Part shown: piece after piece, positions 27,424 to 37,212 of the stretch
Numbering within the stretch: the first letter of the stretch is position 1
Layout: every line of letters starts with the position of its first letter
NCBI GenBank assembly: GCA_913031035.1
Contig: CAJWGN010000009.1
Span: 1 to 47,879, forward strand
Length of the DNA: 47,879 nt
Direction of reading: 5' to 3'
Origin: an uncultured Gammaproteobacteria bacterium
GTDB taxonomy: Bacteria > Pseudomonadota > Gammaproteobacteria > Pseudomonadales > Pseudohongiellaceae
Notes under the pieces: generated by a model
What the model saw: only the letters and a program-made list of their open reading frames with translations
Told to the model about the DNA's origin: nothing
Database searches by the model: none
Program-made: the position numbers and the translations under genes

Positions 27424-28036
27424 AGGGCTGGGACGCTAAATTAAAAAAACCTCGGCCTGCGAATTCTAAATTTGAGCGATGAACCGGGCACACATTCTGT
27501 CGGTGCTGGTCTAGGTTGAAAACCTAAAGTAAGCAATTTGTAACGAGCCTTTTCAGAGAAGAAAATCCCCCTCTAGCTTGAACCATTTTTCCGTCTAGGT
27601 GGTTGGCAGGTCTAGAATGTCAACCGCGCGGTGTTCGATACGTTCTGATATAGCTAGCATGAACCATTAGTAATGGTCTTCAGATTGCAGCGTACCCTTT
27701 TGCTCTCGTTTTTCTTGGGAGCGTTTGGTTTTAATTTCGGAGGGCTGCGCGGTATGAAGTTTTATCGATAGCGGCTGATTCAGAGCTGACTCATACGGAT
27801 TGACAGCGGTGGTAGTTTTTGCCGCTGAATATTTGTAAGAAACAGACTACTAAACCTTTCTTTTTTTTCGCTGATTATATAGTTATGGAAGGTTCTGTTC
27901 AAAATAGGTCCAATTAAAATTTTACTCAAAAAGTCTCGACAAAAAATCCGTAGGAGTCTATTCTTTTAATCACTGAAGAAGTCGTAGTTAATGCTCAGTG
28001 TTGTTTTTCTTAAATTAAGTATCCTAAAGAGGATCT
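27424..28036. other. Long AT-rich intergenic region
   Basis: About 610 bp with no recognisable gene. One small frame at 27673-27771 would give a 32-residue hydrophobic peptide (starts MVFRLQRT, contains LLLSFFLGAFGF) but has no ribosome site. A short inverted repeat CCATTAGTAATGG lies at its start. The last ~150 bp are rich in A/T and probably hold the promoter of the STAND gene. Confidence 0.4.
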
Positions 28037-30616
28037 ATGAAAAAACACCCCCAGCTAAGTGATAAGCTAAAACTACTATATAAACTTCGAGTAAATTCAG
28101 ACTATAGAACTCACGCCGATCTAGCGCGTGGCATTGGAATATCTAAACAGTCTATAAGTAAATGGATTCACGGTTCATCAACTACTTTAGGTGATCGAAT
28201 ACCACACTGTCAGGTTGGTCCAATTTCTAAGATATTTTCTATTGAATTGCTATGGTGGACTTATTCTCTTGAAGACTTTGAGCAAGAGGTAAGTAAAAAA
28301 ATAACGAGAGATGAAGAGAGTCGTTACACAAAACCAGACGATGTATCTGTTTCTTTTCTTCCTATTACGAATGCTCAAGTTTTAGGCCGTGACAAAGAGC
28401 TGGTTGTTCTTGATCAAGCGTGGCAAAGCTCGCAAGTTAATGTTTTGCAATTACTAGGCTTTGGCGGTGTCGGGAAAAGCACCCTTGTTAATGCTTGGCT
28501 TGCTCACCTTTCTAAAAGTAATTATCTAGGTGCCAAGAGGGTCTACGCATGGTCTTTCTATTGGCAGGGTTCTTCCTCAGATATCAAGCCTTCAGGTGAT
28601 TTCTTTATAGAGAACGCATTGACTTGGTTTGGTGACTTGCATCCACTAGAAGGAACGTCATGGGCGAAAGCGGGCAGATTAGTCAAGCTTATAAGGGATA
28701 GCAGAACACTTTTGATACTCGACGGGCTAGAGCCGTTACAGCACCCGCCCGGCAAGAAAGCGGGGCAGATAGATAATCCTGCTGTTGCCTTTTTGGTCAA
28801 AGAATTGGCTTTTGAAAACCCAGGTCTTTGCTTGATAACGTCTCGAATTGGGGTAGCTGACCTATTGAGCTTTGAGAATGGTAGAGTCAGGACCAAGTAC
28901 GTTGATTGCCTTTCAAGCGAGTCTAGTATTTTGATGTTGCGAACAATGGGCATAGTTGGCTGTGCTGAGGATTTCAGTAAGGTTACTAAAAACCACTCTG
29001 GCCATGCGCTCAGTTTATCTCTCCTCGCCGGCTACCTGACCGTTGTTCACCGAGGGAGCATCAGTAAATATCGTGAGCTAAGCTCGCTTTTAGATGATCA
29101 GAGCCAAGGAGATCACGCTCGTAGTTTGATGCAAGCTTATTTGGATTGGTTTACGGGTTCTACAGAATGTGAACTATTGTATTTGATTGGGATGTTTGAC
29201 CGAGGTGTGTCTTTACTTGATCTCAAGTTGTTATGTGTATCGGTGACTATAGACGGATTAACGGCTGAGCTTTCGAGTTATACGGATGCTCAATGGCTTT
29301 ATGCTATTAAGCTACTTTGTGATTCTAGAATTATAAATCAGAAATTTCATAACGGCAGTTCGGTGCTGGATTGTCACCCTTTGGTCAGGGATTTTCTGGC
29401 CGAAAAACTCAGCAGAGATTTGCCAGAAATCTGGCGGCAGGGTAATCACATTATTTTCACCTTCTTGCAAAATAGCGCTGTCGATAATCCCAAAACCATG
29501 TCTGAGTTAGAACCTCTCTTTAGAGCTGTTATCTATGGAACAAGAGCGGGCTGTTATGAAGAGGCATTCGATGTCTACTTTAATAAAATCAAAAGCCGTC
29601 AATTTTCAATGTCTGCTGAAGGTAATCACCACGCTGATCAAGCCTGTATAAAAGCTTTCTTTACGGTCGGCTGGCTAAAGGTTAACCCTCTCATTTCAGA
29701 GGAAGCTGAGCACTATCTCTTATCATGTGCGGCAGCTAATCTAATTTACTTAGGTGAGATTAAGGATGCAATTGGACCTTCGAAAAAAAGTATAGCTTGG
29801 TTTGAAAGTAAAGGAATGTGGCTCGACGCATTAGGTTCAGCGGCTCCTTTGATTTCAATGCTAGTTGCAGCAGGGGAAATTCGTGATGCGATTACGCTTA
29901 TTTCGGGATTAGAGGATTGTGTAAATAATGCAGAAAATCTTGTAGTTAAAGCGATGGCATTGAATTTTAGTGCATATACAAATCATTTGAATGGAAACGG
30001 AAGGAGAGCCAAAAAGCTATTTGAAAAGTCAGACGAAACTATATTAAGGCTTGATCCGGGCGTTACTGTTAACTTCCCTACAGTCAGTTCCTACTATTGT
30101 AAATTCCTCTTAGATACAGGTAACAATAAAGCGGCATTAGAGCGAGCGTTGCAAACGCTTGCGTGGCGAAAACAGAAAACTTGGCAAGTCAGTGTAGACA
30201 CGACATCGCTGCTGGCTAGTGATTTGTTAGTCCTTGGATTGAGTTTCCTGCATTGTGGGGATTATCCTAACGCTAAGGTCAACCTTGATAAACAAGTTGA
30301 TCTGTTTAGGAGCGCTGACGAGTGGCTTTATCTTCCAAGTGGCCTCAATGCTCGAGCTACGTATTATATTAAGGTGGAAAATTATCCTCGCGCAGAGGCT
30401 GATTTAAAGGAAGCATTGGAAATATCTCAACGAACCGGCGCTAGGTTTGGTCAGTGGGAAAGTTATCTAAATTTCTCTCACTTGTATTTGGCTAAATCTG
30501 ATCGTCCGAGTGCTAGGCGTTTTCTTGCCAAAGCAATGTCGTTAAAGGGCATGAGTGACTATAAGTTTCGTGATCATGAAATTGGACGGCTAAGGGATTC
30601 ACTTTCTCAGATCTAA
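28037..30616 (+). CDS. HTH - STAND NTPase - TPR protein
   Basis: The 859-residue protein begins with an XRE-like helix-turn-helix (about 27-46: HADLARGIGISKQSISKW). It continues with a STAND-type NTPase (GRDKEL at 117; Walker A GFGGVGKST, 141-149; Walker B LLILDG, 225-230; sensor-like LITSRIG) and a winged/helical region. It ends with about 350 residues of TPR-like helices (for example YPRAEADLKEALEIS). STAND proteins are signal-triggered ATPase switches, found as transcription regulators (MalT, AfsR) or anti-phage sensors (Avs, bNACHT). The HTH favours a regulator. AGAGGATCT precedes the ATG. It has no partner gene and looks AT-richer than its neighbours, compatible with transfer. The target is unknown. 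Confidence 0.8.
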   Translation: MKKHPQLSDKLKLLYKLRVNSDYRTHADLARGIGISKQSISKWIHGSSTTLGDRIPHCQVGPISKIFSIELLWWTYSLEDFEQEVSKKITRDEESRYTKPDDVSVSFLPITNAQVLGRDKELVVLDQAWQSSQVNVLQLLGFGGVGKSTLVNAWLAHLSKSNYLGAKRVYAWSFYWQGSSSDIKPSGDFFIENALTWFGDLHPLEGTSWAKAGRLVKLIRDSRTLLILDGLEPLQHPPGKKAGQIDNPAVAFLVKELAFENPGLCLITSRIGVADLLSFENGRVRTKYVDCLSSESSILMLRTMGIVGCAEDFSKVTKNHSGHALSLSLLAGYLTVVHRGSISKYRELSSLLDDQSQGDHARSLMQAYLDWFTGSTECELLYLIGMFDRGVSLLDLKLLCVSVTIDGLTAELSSYTDAQWLYAIKLLCDSRIINQKFHNGSSVLDCHPLVRDFLAEKLSRDLPEIWRQGNHIIFTFLQNSAVDNPKTMSELEPLFRAVIYGTRAGCYEEAFDVYFNKIKSRQFSMSAEGNHHADQACIKAFFTVGWLKVNPLISEEAEHYLLSCAAANLIYLGEIKDAIGPSKKSIAWFESKGMWLDALGSAAPLISMLVAAGEIRDAITLISGLEDCVNNAENLVVKAMALNFSAYTNHLNGNGRRAKKLFEKSDETILRLDPGVTVNFPTVSSYYCKFLLDTGNNKAALERALQTLAWRKQKTWQVSVDTTSLLASDLLVLGLSFLHCGDYPNAKVNLDKQVDLFRSADEWLYLPSGLNARATYYIKVENYPRAEADLKEALEISQRTGARFGQWESYLNFSHLYLAKSDRPSARRFLAKAMSLKGMSDYKFRDHEIGRLRDSLSQI

Positions 30617-30794
30617 GGTCAGGCTAGTTCTGTTTCTTTAAGCTCGACAGCGGGCTTCTTAGTTACAATTTGTTGCAGCGTTTCAATGGTTTAGCATCTT
30701 GCGCGGGGCTAACCGCCATGGTTTCGGTGGACTTTATCGCGCCATGCACCTACCATTATCCTTTGCTAAAAATCTAAATCCAGGGACACCGAGC

Positions 30795-31955
30795 ATGTTC
30801 GATCTGCCCAAAATTATCACCAAGCGCGCTGCTGGTTTCGCCGCGATTGGCTTTGTCTGCGCCATGAGTACCGCTCAGGCGGGCAATTTGGAAGATAAAT
30901 ATCCAGAGCTCTCCCGGCTCTACAATGCCTTTGATGTTGCCCAAGCTCAGCTGTTTGATCTGATGGTTGAGATTAATGCTGACGTCGCCACCGCGAGTGC
31001 GCAGGAGCGGCTGGCGGTTCAGTTAGACACAATGGCCAATATGACTATTAGCGAGATGATTGAGGCGGGCCTTAACTTTGGCGATGCTCAGATCGTTATG
31101 GACAGCCCCTATGGTGAGTTAGAAACAGAAGGGAGAATCAAGCTGGCTCAGCATGTAAGCCGGGTGCACAGTTTAGAGGCCGCCACCTCTGCCTTCGTCA
31201 ACTCCTCTGCGTTAACGCCCACGGCGGCGGAGGTGATTAGCCGAGGTCGAGCGCTGGAGCGCGAGATTTACGATATTTTTTCCGACCAGGCCAGCCCTAT
31301 TGGTGCCAAGCGTGCTGAGGTCGATGAGGCAGTGGAGCGTTACCTCAGTAACGAGGAGCTTGCGGTTGCCCGCCAACCCAAAATGGTAGCGCTTTATTTA
31401 GGCGGTGATTATGCCAACGGTTTAAAGGCTGCCTATCCAAAATTTAGTGCACTTATGTGGTCTAACCAGTGGCTGCAGTTGGCTTCATTAGAGGCGATCG
31501 TGCTGGGGCAAGTAGACCCGCAGTTTGCCAATGAAATTGACACCACACTTGAGCGCTATAAAAATAAGTTGGGCTCAGAAACTGGTATGACGATGTTTCC
31601 TGCACCGACAGAAATGCCGTCTGTGCCCGCGATTGCGCCATCGCTTTATAGCCAATCACCAGACGCGGCAGTCATCATTGATAATTTGAATATGCTGGAA
31701 GTTGCTGTGGCGAATATTATCGCTTATCCAAACTTGGCGAATCGTGGGGACTTAGTGGATGAGGCTGTCCGTGCTTACACCGACAAAGAGTATGGCATTG
31801 CGGTAACCGAAGAGTATTTATTGTCAGCACTGCGCGGTGGGATCTTTAATCAAGGCGGGCCCGCTATTGGTGCGCTTGATCAGTCCGAACGCAATCGCTC
31901 TCGCATTGGTATGGATATGCAAAAAGCCCTCAGGATGTCGACACCGAATCACTGA
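30795..31955 (+). CDS. Exported helical protein of unknown family
   Basis: I do not recognise it. From the ATG at 30795 (CAGGGA upstream) the product has 386 residues and a clear signal peptide ending in STAQA. The mature protein is largely helical, with acidic, alanine-rich segments and no cysteines or obvious catalytic motif. The alternative start at 30699 would put 32 residues before the signal peptide and is rejected. It converges on the GMC oxidoreductase gene across a bidirectional terminator, so it is not part of that operon. Only periplasmic location is supported. Confidence 0.65.
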   Translation: MFDLPKIITKRAAGFAAIGFVCAMSTAQAGNLEDKYPELSRLYNAFDVAQAQLFDLMVEINADVATASAQERLAVQLDTMANMTISEMIEAGLNFGDAQIVMDSPYGELETEGRIKLAQHVSRVHSLEAATSAFVNSSALTPTAAEVISRGRALEREIYDIFSDQASPIGAKRAEVDEAVERYLSNEELAVARQPKMVALYLGGDYANGLKAAYPKFSALMWSNQWLQLASLEAIVLGQVDPQFANEIDTTLERYKNKLGSETGMTMFPAPTEMPSVPAIAPSLYSQSPDAAVIIDNLNMLEVAVANIIAYPNLANRGDLVDEAVRAYTDKEYGIAVTEEYLLSALRGGIFNQGGPAIGALDQSERNRSRIGMDMQKALRMSTPNH

Positions 31956-32018
31956 TTATTAAATTGCGCGCAAGAAATTTTTGCGAGCTGATTTTGATTT
32001 AAGAAATGCAAAGAGAAC

Positions 32019-32055
32019 AAAAAAGGGTGAGCCTTAATCGGACCACCCTTTTTTT
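32019..32055 (+). terminator. Bidirectional rho-independent terminator
   Basis: AAAAAAGGGTG pairs with CACCCTTTTTT around a 14-base loop. T runs are present on both strands, so it can end both the exported-protein gene and the convergent GMC oxidoreductase gene. Confidence 0.9.
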
Positions 32056-32124
32056 ATGCGTTCTTTTTTGACTGTCTTCGCCGCGGTCTGTCCTAAGTCT
32101 GTAACGTAAACGATAAGCTAGAGC

Positions 32125-33837
32125 TTACAAATCACCAGCGGCTAACAAATCAGCTGCGTAATTTGCAGCCCGTGCGCTAAACGCCATATAAGATAGCGAA
32201 GGATTTTGGCAGGCGGCCGATGTCATAAAGGCGCCATCTGTTACAAACAGATTAGGTATATCATGAGCCTGATTACAGCCGTTTAAAACTGAGGTGGCTG
32301 GGTCGCGGCCCATTCTGGCACTGCCCATTTCATGAATTCGATTGCCCGGTGCGGTTAAGTCTACTGGGGCGGCGTTAACATTGGTGCAGCCAGCCGCTTC
32401 CAGCATGGCAATGGCGTCTTTGCGGGCCTCTTGCAGCATGGTGTGTTCGTTGTCGCTGAACTTAACATTAAACACCGCAATTGGATTGCCCCACTTGTCA
32501 GTTTTGCTCGGGTGTAATGTAACACGGTTATTTGGATTAGGTAGCTGTTCGCCAAAGGCAGAAATACCAACCTGCCAAGGCCCAGGTGTGCCATGAGATT
32601 CTTTGAAATCTTTGCCGATACCTGCGGTCTGGCCGCGACCGTTGCCGACCGGTACTGCCGTACCCTGAAAACCAAAACCTCTTAAATAGGGCTTGTCGTT
32701 TTCGGTGATGTTGGCGTAGCGAGGAATGTATATGCCTCCCGGACGACGACCAAAAATGGTTTTATTCTCGAAGCCGCTGATAAGTCCTCTGGCGTTAGCA
32801 CCACTGACATGATCCATCAGGTTTCGACCCACTTGGTCTGAGCTATTGGCTAAACCATTGGGAAAAGCTTCCGACTTCGACTGCATTAAAATCATTGCCG
32901 TGGCAATCGCCGAGGCATTTAAGAATATGATCTTGGAAGAATAAAAAAACGTCTCATTGGTTTTGGAATCCACTACATTGACGCCAGTGACACGTTTGGT
33001 CTCTGGGTCATATTCAACCGACTTGACGATGGCATTGTGAATAACCGTGCAGTTGTCCGTGCGCATGGCGGCGGGCAGGGTCGCGTTATTAGATGAAAAA
33101 TAAGCTTTAAAGGTGCAGCCGTGCTGGCAGCGATTTCGTACTTGGCAGTTGGTTCTGCCTAATGACTTCTGCTCTTCGGTGGCCTTGGTGATGTGAGCCA
33201 CTCGGGCAGGGATGACATTTCTACCTGGAAACCGTGTCTCTACTCGGGCTTTGAATTCTTTTTCTGCACAGGTGAGATCGAAGGCTGGTTGAAACTGGCC
33301 GTCCGGCAACTGACTTAAGCCGTCTCGACTGCCAGAGATACCTGCGAAAGTCTCCACGTGATCGTACCATTTGCTAATATCTTCGTAGCGCACGGGCCAA
33401 TCAACGCCGTGGCCGTCGAGCTTGTTGGCTTCAAAATCCTGTGGCCCAAGCCGGTAGGATTGGCGTGCCCACATAATAGAGCGGCCGCCGGTGTGATAAC
33501 CCCTTAACCAGTCGTATCTCGTGCCCTCAGCTTCCTCGTAAGGGTGTTCGTCATCTTTAACCCACAGGTGTTTAGTTGTTTCTTTTACTGCGTAGGAGAC
33601 GCCTGGGTACTGTTTGTAATAGTGTTTGGAGACTTCGTCTTGGGCAATACGGTCAAGGTTTGGCTGTTTCCATGGGGGAACCTGATCTGTGAAATCTCGC
33701 TCAGGCACGATTTCGCTGCCTCGCTCTAGTACCAATACTTTTAGTCCACGCTCGGCGAGCTCTTTTGCGCTCCAGCCACCGCTCATTCCTGAACCCACTA
33801 CTATGGCATCAAAATCTGTCAAAACATGTACTCCCAC
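32125..33837 (-). CDS. GMC-family FAD-dependent oxidoreductase
   Basis: A 570-residue flavoprotein with the FAD-binding VVGSGMSGG near its N-terminus, the GMC signature region (YHTGGRSIMWARQS) and the C-terminal HEMGSARMG ... CQNPSLSYMAF segment. This form occurs in membrane gluconate, sorbitol and related sugar or alcohol dehydrogenases. NCQVRNRCQHGC is a cysteine cluster seen in that subgroup. The downstream partner at 33954 encodes the small Tat-exported subunit, so the pair should form a periplasmic dehydrogenase. The frame opens with GTG at 33837, but GGGAG lies upstream of an in-frame TTG at 33822, which may be the real start. The substrate is unknown. Confidence 0.88.
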   Translation of the reverse strand: MGVHVLTDFDAIVVGSGMSGGWSAKELAERGLKVLVLERGSEIVPERDFTDQVPPWKQPNLDRIAQDEVSKHYYKQYPGVSYAVKETTKHLWVKDDEHPYEEAEGTRYDWLRGYHTGGRSIMWARQSYRLGPQDFEANKLDGHGVDWPVRYEDISKWYDHVETFAGISGSRDGLSQLPDGQFQPAFDLTCAEKEFKARVETRFPGRNVIPARVAHITKATEEQKSLGRTNCQVRNRCQHGCTFKAYFSSNNATLPAAMRTDNCTVIHNAIVKSVEYDPETKRVTGVNVVDSKTNETFFYSSKIIFLNASAIATAMILMQSKSEAFPNGLANSSDQVGRNLMDHVSGANARGLISGFENKTIFGRRPGGIYIPRYANITENDKPYLRGFGFQGTAVPVGNGRGQTAGIGKDFKESHGTPGPWQVGISAFGEQLPNPNNRVTLHPSKTDKWGNPIAVFNVKFSDNEHTMLQEARKDAIAMLEAAGCTNVNAAPVDLTAPGNRIHEMGSARMGRDPATSVLNGCNQAHDIPNLFVTDGAFMTSAACQNPSLSYMAFSARAANYAADLLAAGDL

Positions 33838-33953
33838 TTTTCAATTTTCAACCGCTTAGCTGAGCTTAATAGTCGCTCAGAAGGTAAATTCTTTTTAGCT
33901 AATGTCTTTTATGCCAGCTCTACTTATGTTCTTTTCAGTTGCGTACTTTCTGC

Positions 33954-34475
33954 TTAGGTAATCTCGACGCAAGGGTCCCAGCGGCCGGGGATCGCTACCC
34001 ATTCTTGTTCTTGTAATGCACCATCCTCGGAGGCGAAATAGGCCTGAGTTATCAAGCCTTTAAGGGCACGATAGCCACTGTGTTCGCCTCTGCCTGAATA
34101 AGCCGCTGTATCGAATTTTTCTAATAAGGGAATAGCAGCGCCGTCGGGTAAGGTGACAAAGCTGGAACTCAATCCTGAGGTTATCTGAGTGAGGTACTCA
34201 TGATGGGTTTTTTGAGTGTCAGCACTTGCCCAATCAGCCATTAAGCTGTCTAAAAACCCGGGAACGTTTACATCCAGAGCGCCGGGGGTGTCGGTGCGTG
34301 GGATGATTAGGTCGGCAAGGCGCGAGACTAAGGCGAGCTCGTCTGCGCTATAAAAACGACTGTCTTGGAGCTGGTCGGAAGGGACAACGGCGGCAATTCC
34401 CCCGTAAGCGGTTAGCATTGATGCGCCGCCAATGGAGACAATCATGCCTTGTAAAACTTCGCGTCTAGTTTTCAT
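33954..34475 (-). CDS. Gluconate 2-dehydrogenase subunit 3-like protein, Tat-exported
   Basis: A 173-residue protein with a Tat signal (TRREVLQG followed by a hydrophobic stretch with GGASML) and the DLIIPRTDTPGALD motif of gluconate 2-dehydrogenase subunit 3. In this family the small subunit carries the folded GMC subunit across the membrane and docks it there. It lies 116 bp upstream of the GMC gene on the same strand. AGGA precedes the ATG. A terminator separates it from the upstream copper/haem gene. Confidence 0.85.
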   Translation of the reverse strand: MKTRREVLQGMIVSIGGASMLTAYGGIAAVVPSDQLQDSRFYSADELALVSRLADLIIPRTDTPGALDVNVPGFLDSLMADWASADTQKTHHEYLTQITSGLSSSFVTLPDGAAIPLLEKFDTAAYSGRGEHSGYRALKGLITQAYFASEDGALQEQEWVAIPGRWDPCVEIT

Positions 34476-34604
34476 TCAGTATTCCTAGCAAAATGCTTTG
34501 CAAGGCGTAAGAGTATTGAAAAACTAATGGTTTTAACAGCAACAGTTGAGGGAATTGCGAGATTTCTTTCGAGATGAGGTGGTTTTTAGACTATTCAGAG
34601 CATT

Positions 34605-34638
34605 AAAAAGGCCGGTTAGCGAACTAACCGGCCTTTTT
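34605..34638 (-). terminator. Strong bidirectional rho-independent terminator
   Basis: A 15-bp perfect stem (AAAAAGGCCGGTTAG / CTAACCGGCCTTTTT) on a four-base CGAA loop. It lies just after the stop of the haem/copper gene at 34659. Confidence 0.93.
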
Positions 34639-34658
34639 AGATCTATCTACTGTGGAGT

Positions 34659-36011
34659 TTAGTCAGAGCCAGCTAGTGACCGCTGCTCGTTCTCTTTACG
34701 CTCAACAACGATCTTTTCAAATCCTTCGTCATCAAGGTGAGTCACAGCAATCCAAGCGTGAGACATTTCGTCGCCAGTTCTGCTTCCGCCAACTACCCAC
34801 TGATCAGGGTCAGGGTTGTTTGCGTTAGCCGCTGTGTTGTCGTACCACTGCTTGATAACCAACACTGCGCCCACAGGAAGCAAAGGTGCTATGTCTGGGT
34901 TGTAAATATGGCTGTGGTGCCAAGTGGCGCTCCACTTAGAGATTTGACTGATTTGCTCAGTACGACCAGTCTCTGGGTAGAACACTTCTAAAGAAGCAGC
35001 GTTCATACGAAGGTGACCGTGTGGCTGAAAGCTATCAATCCGTACAGGGTGGTCGAAAGAATGGAAGCCCTGAGTCATTGTGTAGCCATTTGGCGGCACA
35101 ATTAAGTGACCATTTTCATAGCCAGATTTAAGTTGGTATAGCTTAAGATCTTGCTTGTATGGCTCTGTTTTCGCCATGAAGTCTGCATCGTGGAACCAAA
35201 GACCGATTTCTACTACGTTGTCCTTGATGACAGTACCTGGTGCCATTGCGCCAAGACCACCTGGAAACATATGAATGTCCCAAGAAACACGTGAGTTAGT
35301 AGGCATTGTGCGACAAACGCCTTCAGGCATTAGCTCGCCCCATTTGCCCATGGCGTATTCGGTCAATTGACCAAACGATTCGTACTCGCCGTCTTCGTTC
35401 ATTACTTCAACTTCAGAGTTAGCATGGTGAACAACCGCCTTAGCGTCACCGCGAGGTCTAACCTGAACAGCCTTAATGCAACGCTCTTCATTTACGCCAG
35501 TTGGAACCATGTGCTTGCTCCAAAGGTCATTTCCGTTTGCAGGAATGTCCATAGGAACCGAGCCGATGATTAGATCGGGTGTGCCGTAGTCGGCTTCAAA
35601 CGTCCACTGGTCCGGATCTGGAAGATCCGCAGCAGGAGGAAGGATGTCAGTATCGCCAATAGGCGAACCTGAGTTAACCCAAGCAACCACTGTTGAAATT
35701 TCGTCTTCAGTCAAACGCCAGTCACCTTTGAGGTCCTGGATGCCAATGCCATGGTCGTAAGCGTATGGAGGCATCTCGCGCTCGGCTACTTTATAGGAGA
35801 TTAATGGAGCCCAAGGACGCACTTGATCATAGTTAGTCAGTTGCATTGGGCCTACACCACCTTCACGGTGACAAACTACACAATTCTCATTGAGAATTTT
35901 GGCCACATGAGTGTTGTAGGTTATTTTATCATCCTGGGCCTGAGCACCTGCACTTAGAGCTAGTGCAGTGATTGCGCCGCCTAAGAGGCCAAGCTTTTGA
36001 AGATTCTTCAT
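34659..36011 (-). CDS. Exported c-type haem / PHM-like copper monooxygenase fusion
   Basis: A 450-residue protein with a signal peptide (ending AGAQAQ), one c-type haem site CVVCH (44-48) in a short cytochrome-like domain, then a domain that fits the copper type II, ascorbate-dependent monooxygenase (PHM/DBM) fold. All six copper ligands of PHM have plausible counterparts: His195-His196 (VVHHANSE) and His247 (DIHMF) for CuH; His331 and His333 (QPHGHLRM) and Met416 (GGSRTGDEMS) for CuM. GAGGAG precedes the ATG. It should act in the periplasm, with the haem possibly feeding electrons to copper; that role is inferred. The substrate is unknown. Confidence 0.82.
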   Translation of the reverse strand: MKNLQKLGLLGGAITALALSAGAQAQDDKITYNTHVAKILNENCVVCHREGGVGPMQLTNYDQVRPWAPLISYKVAEREMPPYAYDHGIGIQDLKGDWRLTEDEISTVVAWVNSGSPIGDTDILPPAADLPDPDQWTFEADYGTPDLIIGSVPMDIPANGNDLWSKHMVPTGVNEERCIKAVQVRPRGDAKAVVHHANSEVEVMNEDGEYESFGQLTEYAMGKWGELMPEGVCRTMPTNSRVSWDIHMFPGGLGAMAPGTVIKDNVVEIGLWFHDADFMAKTEPYKQDLKLYQLKSGYENGHLIVPPNGYTMTQGFHSFDHPVRIDSFQPHGHLRMNAASLEVFYPETGRTEQISQISKWSATWHHSHIYNPDIAPLLPVGAVLVIKQWYDNTAANANNPDPDQWVVGGSRTGDEMSHAWIAVTHLDDEGFEKIVVERKENEQRSLAGSD

Positions 36012-36267
36012 GTTTTTCTCCTCAAGTGAGATTTCTGATCGCTATTACCAAAATGATAGGTTTTCGCTTACTAAATGTCCAATCTTATCGCTCTCGAATT
36101 CCCGCTATAGTGCAACAGTTTGAAACAGTAAAAGCACTGCTTTGGACGAAAAACTATCGAAAAAGCAAGAAATTCGAGCATTTCAAGCGTTACAGGGTGC
36201 TTTGCCCTGGCTTTTGAGTATTAAAAAGCCAAGATAAAACAATAACGTGACACATTTGGGTGCGGCG

Positions 36268-37212
36268 TTATGGTGTAACGGTGACTTTCTGGATGATATT
36301 AGTCCAGCAGCACTGATCACCCTGCTGGCTGTCAGGTGCGCGGAAGTTATCAACCTTGGTCCGAATCATGTACTCGCCCGGTTCAGAAAAAGTAGCGACG
36401 ACTCTTGCAACGCCGCTGGTGTCGTCAATTGTCATCGCATTATCACCTGGTGCTGACCAAAAGCGAAAACGGCGATTGGTTTCTTTATAAGGGTTGGTAG
36501 GTGCCGTAGTTGACTCATGACGAGCAAAGGTGACGTCGCCAGGGCCTTGGTACATGCTGAATGTAACGCCCATTGGTAACGCTTTGACGAAACGAGGGTC
36601 AGTAGTGTCCCGATCAGATGGGTCAGCTGCATTGATGACAAGAACCACCGGCTCACCGGCTTTGACCGTTCCATTGTGCTCGCCGATTTGCGCCTGGAGT
36701 CCGGCTTTCAGTTCTCCGCTAGTGCCAAAGCCCGCAAGTGGTTGCAATGCTCCTTGTGGACGAGGGCGAACGAAGTCCAGCTCGTAGGCGCCAGAAGTTG
36801 CGCGACCAGGGACCTTAAGCACATCACCGCCGTCTGCTGGCTTTAAATTCCACCACACATCGGTGCCTTTATCTTCAGCGGATATCGTTACCGTAAAAGC
36901 GCCTGTGCTGCGACCAGACGGAAAGTGAGTTGGTTGAAGGCCGCCGTATTTAGCTGGCTCAATAAAATTTAAGGTACCAATGGGTAGATTTATAGCACCT
37001 TCAGAATTTCGGTTAATAAAACCGAAAGAGTAAGACGTTGAACCATCGGCATTAGCTGTCCAGCCTTCAAAGACAGGAATCACAGGCAGCCCACCTGGCG
37101 GTACTAACGAAAGGAATCTCGCATTATCAGCCGATTGAGCGCTAACATTGAAAGCCACTATCGCACTAAGGCTGAATAAAGATGCCATTATCATTGTTTT
37201 AAAAGGTCGCAT
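36268..37212 (-). CDS. Exported protein of unknown family, in the haem/copper locus
   Basis: The start at 37212 is chosen because GGAGAG lies eight bases upstream and it opens into a signal peptide (ending NVSAQS). The 314-residue mature-type protein is beta-rich, with FVRPRPQG, EHNGTVKAGEPVVLVINAADP and a final EPGEYMIRTKVDNFRAP, giving an immunoglobulin-like impression. It ends with a CC pair (QCCWTN). I know no function for it. It is upstream of the haem/copper gene on the same strand, with a 256-bp gap, and divergent from the second haem/copper gene. Confidence 0.65.
   Translation of the reverse strand: MRPFKTMIMASLFSLSAIVAFNVSAQSADNARFLSLVPPGGLPVIPVFEGWTANADGSTSYSFGFINRNSEGAINLPIGTLNFIEPAKYGGLQPTHFPSGRSTGAFTVTISAEDKGTDVWWNLKPADGGDVLKVPGRATSGAYELDFVRPRPQGALQPLAGFGTSGELKAGLQAQIGEHNGTVKAGEPVVLVINAADPSDRDTTDPRFVKALPMGVTFSMYQGPGDVTFARHESTTAPTNPYKETNRRFRFWSAPGDNAMTIDDTSGVARVVATFSEPGEYMIRTKVDNFRAPDSQQGDQCCWTNIIQKVTVTP

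Noticed and set aside
36193-36231. Terminator pair downstream of the unknown secreted gene
   Set aside because: Two overlapping hairpins (CAGGG/CCCTG and TGGCTTTT/AAAAGCCA) lack a T tail on either strand.
36268-37212. A relation to particulate methane/ammonia monooxygenase subunit B
   Set aside because: The secreted beta-rich look suggested it, but I see none of the copper-binding histidines of PmoB and no A or C subunit genes.
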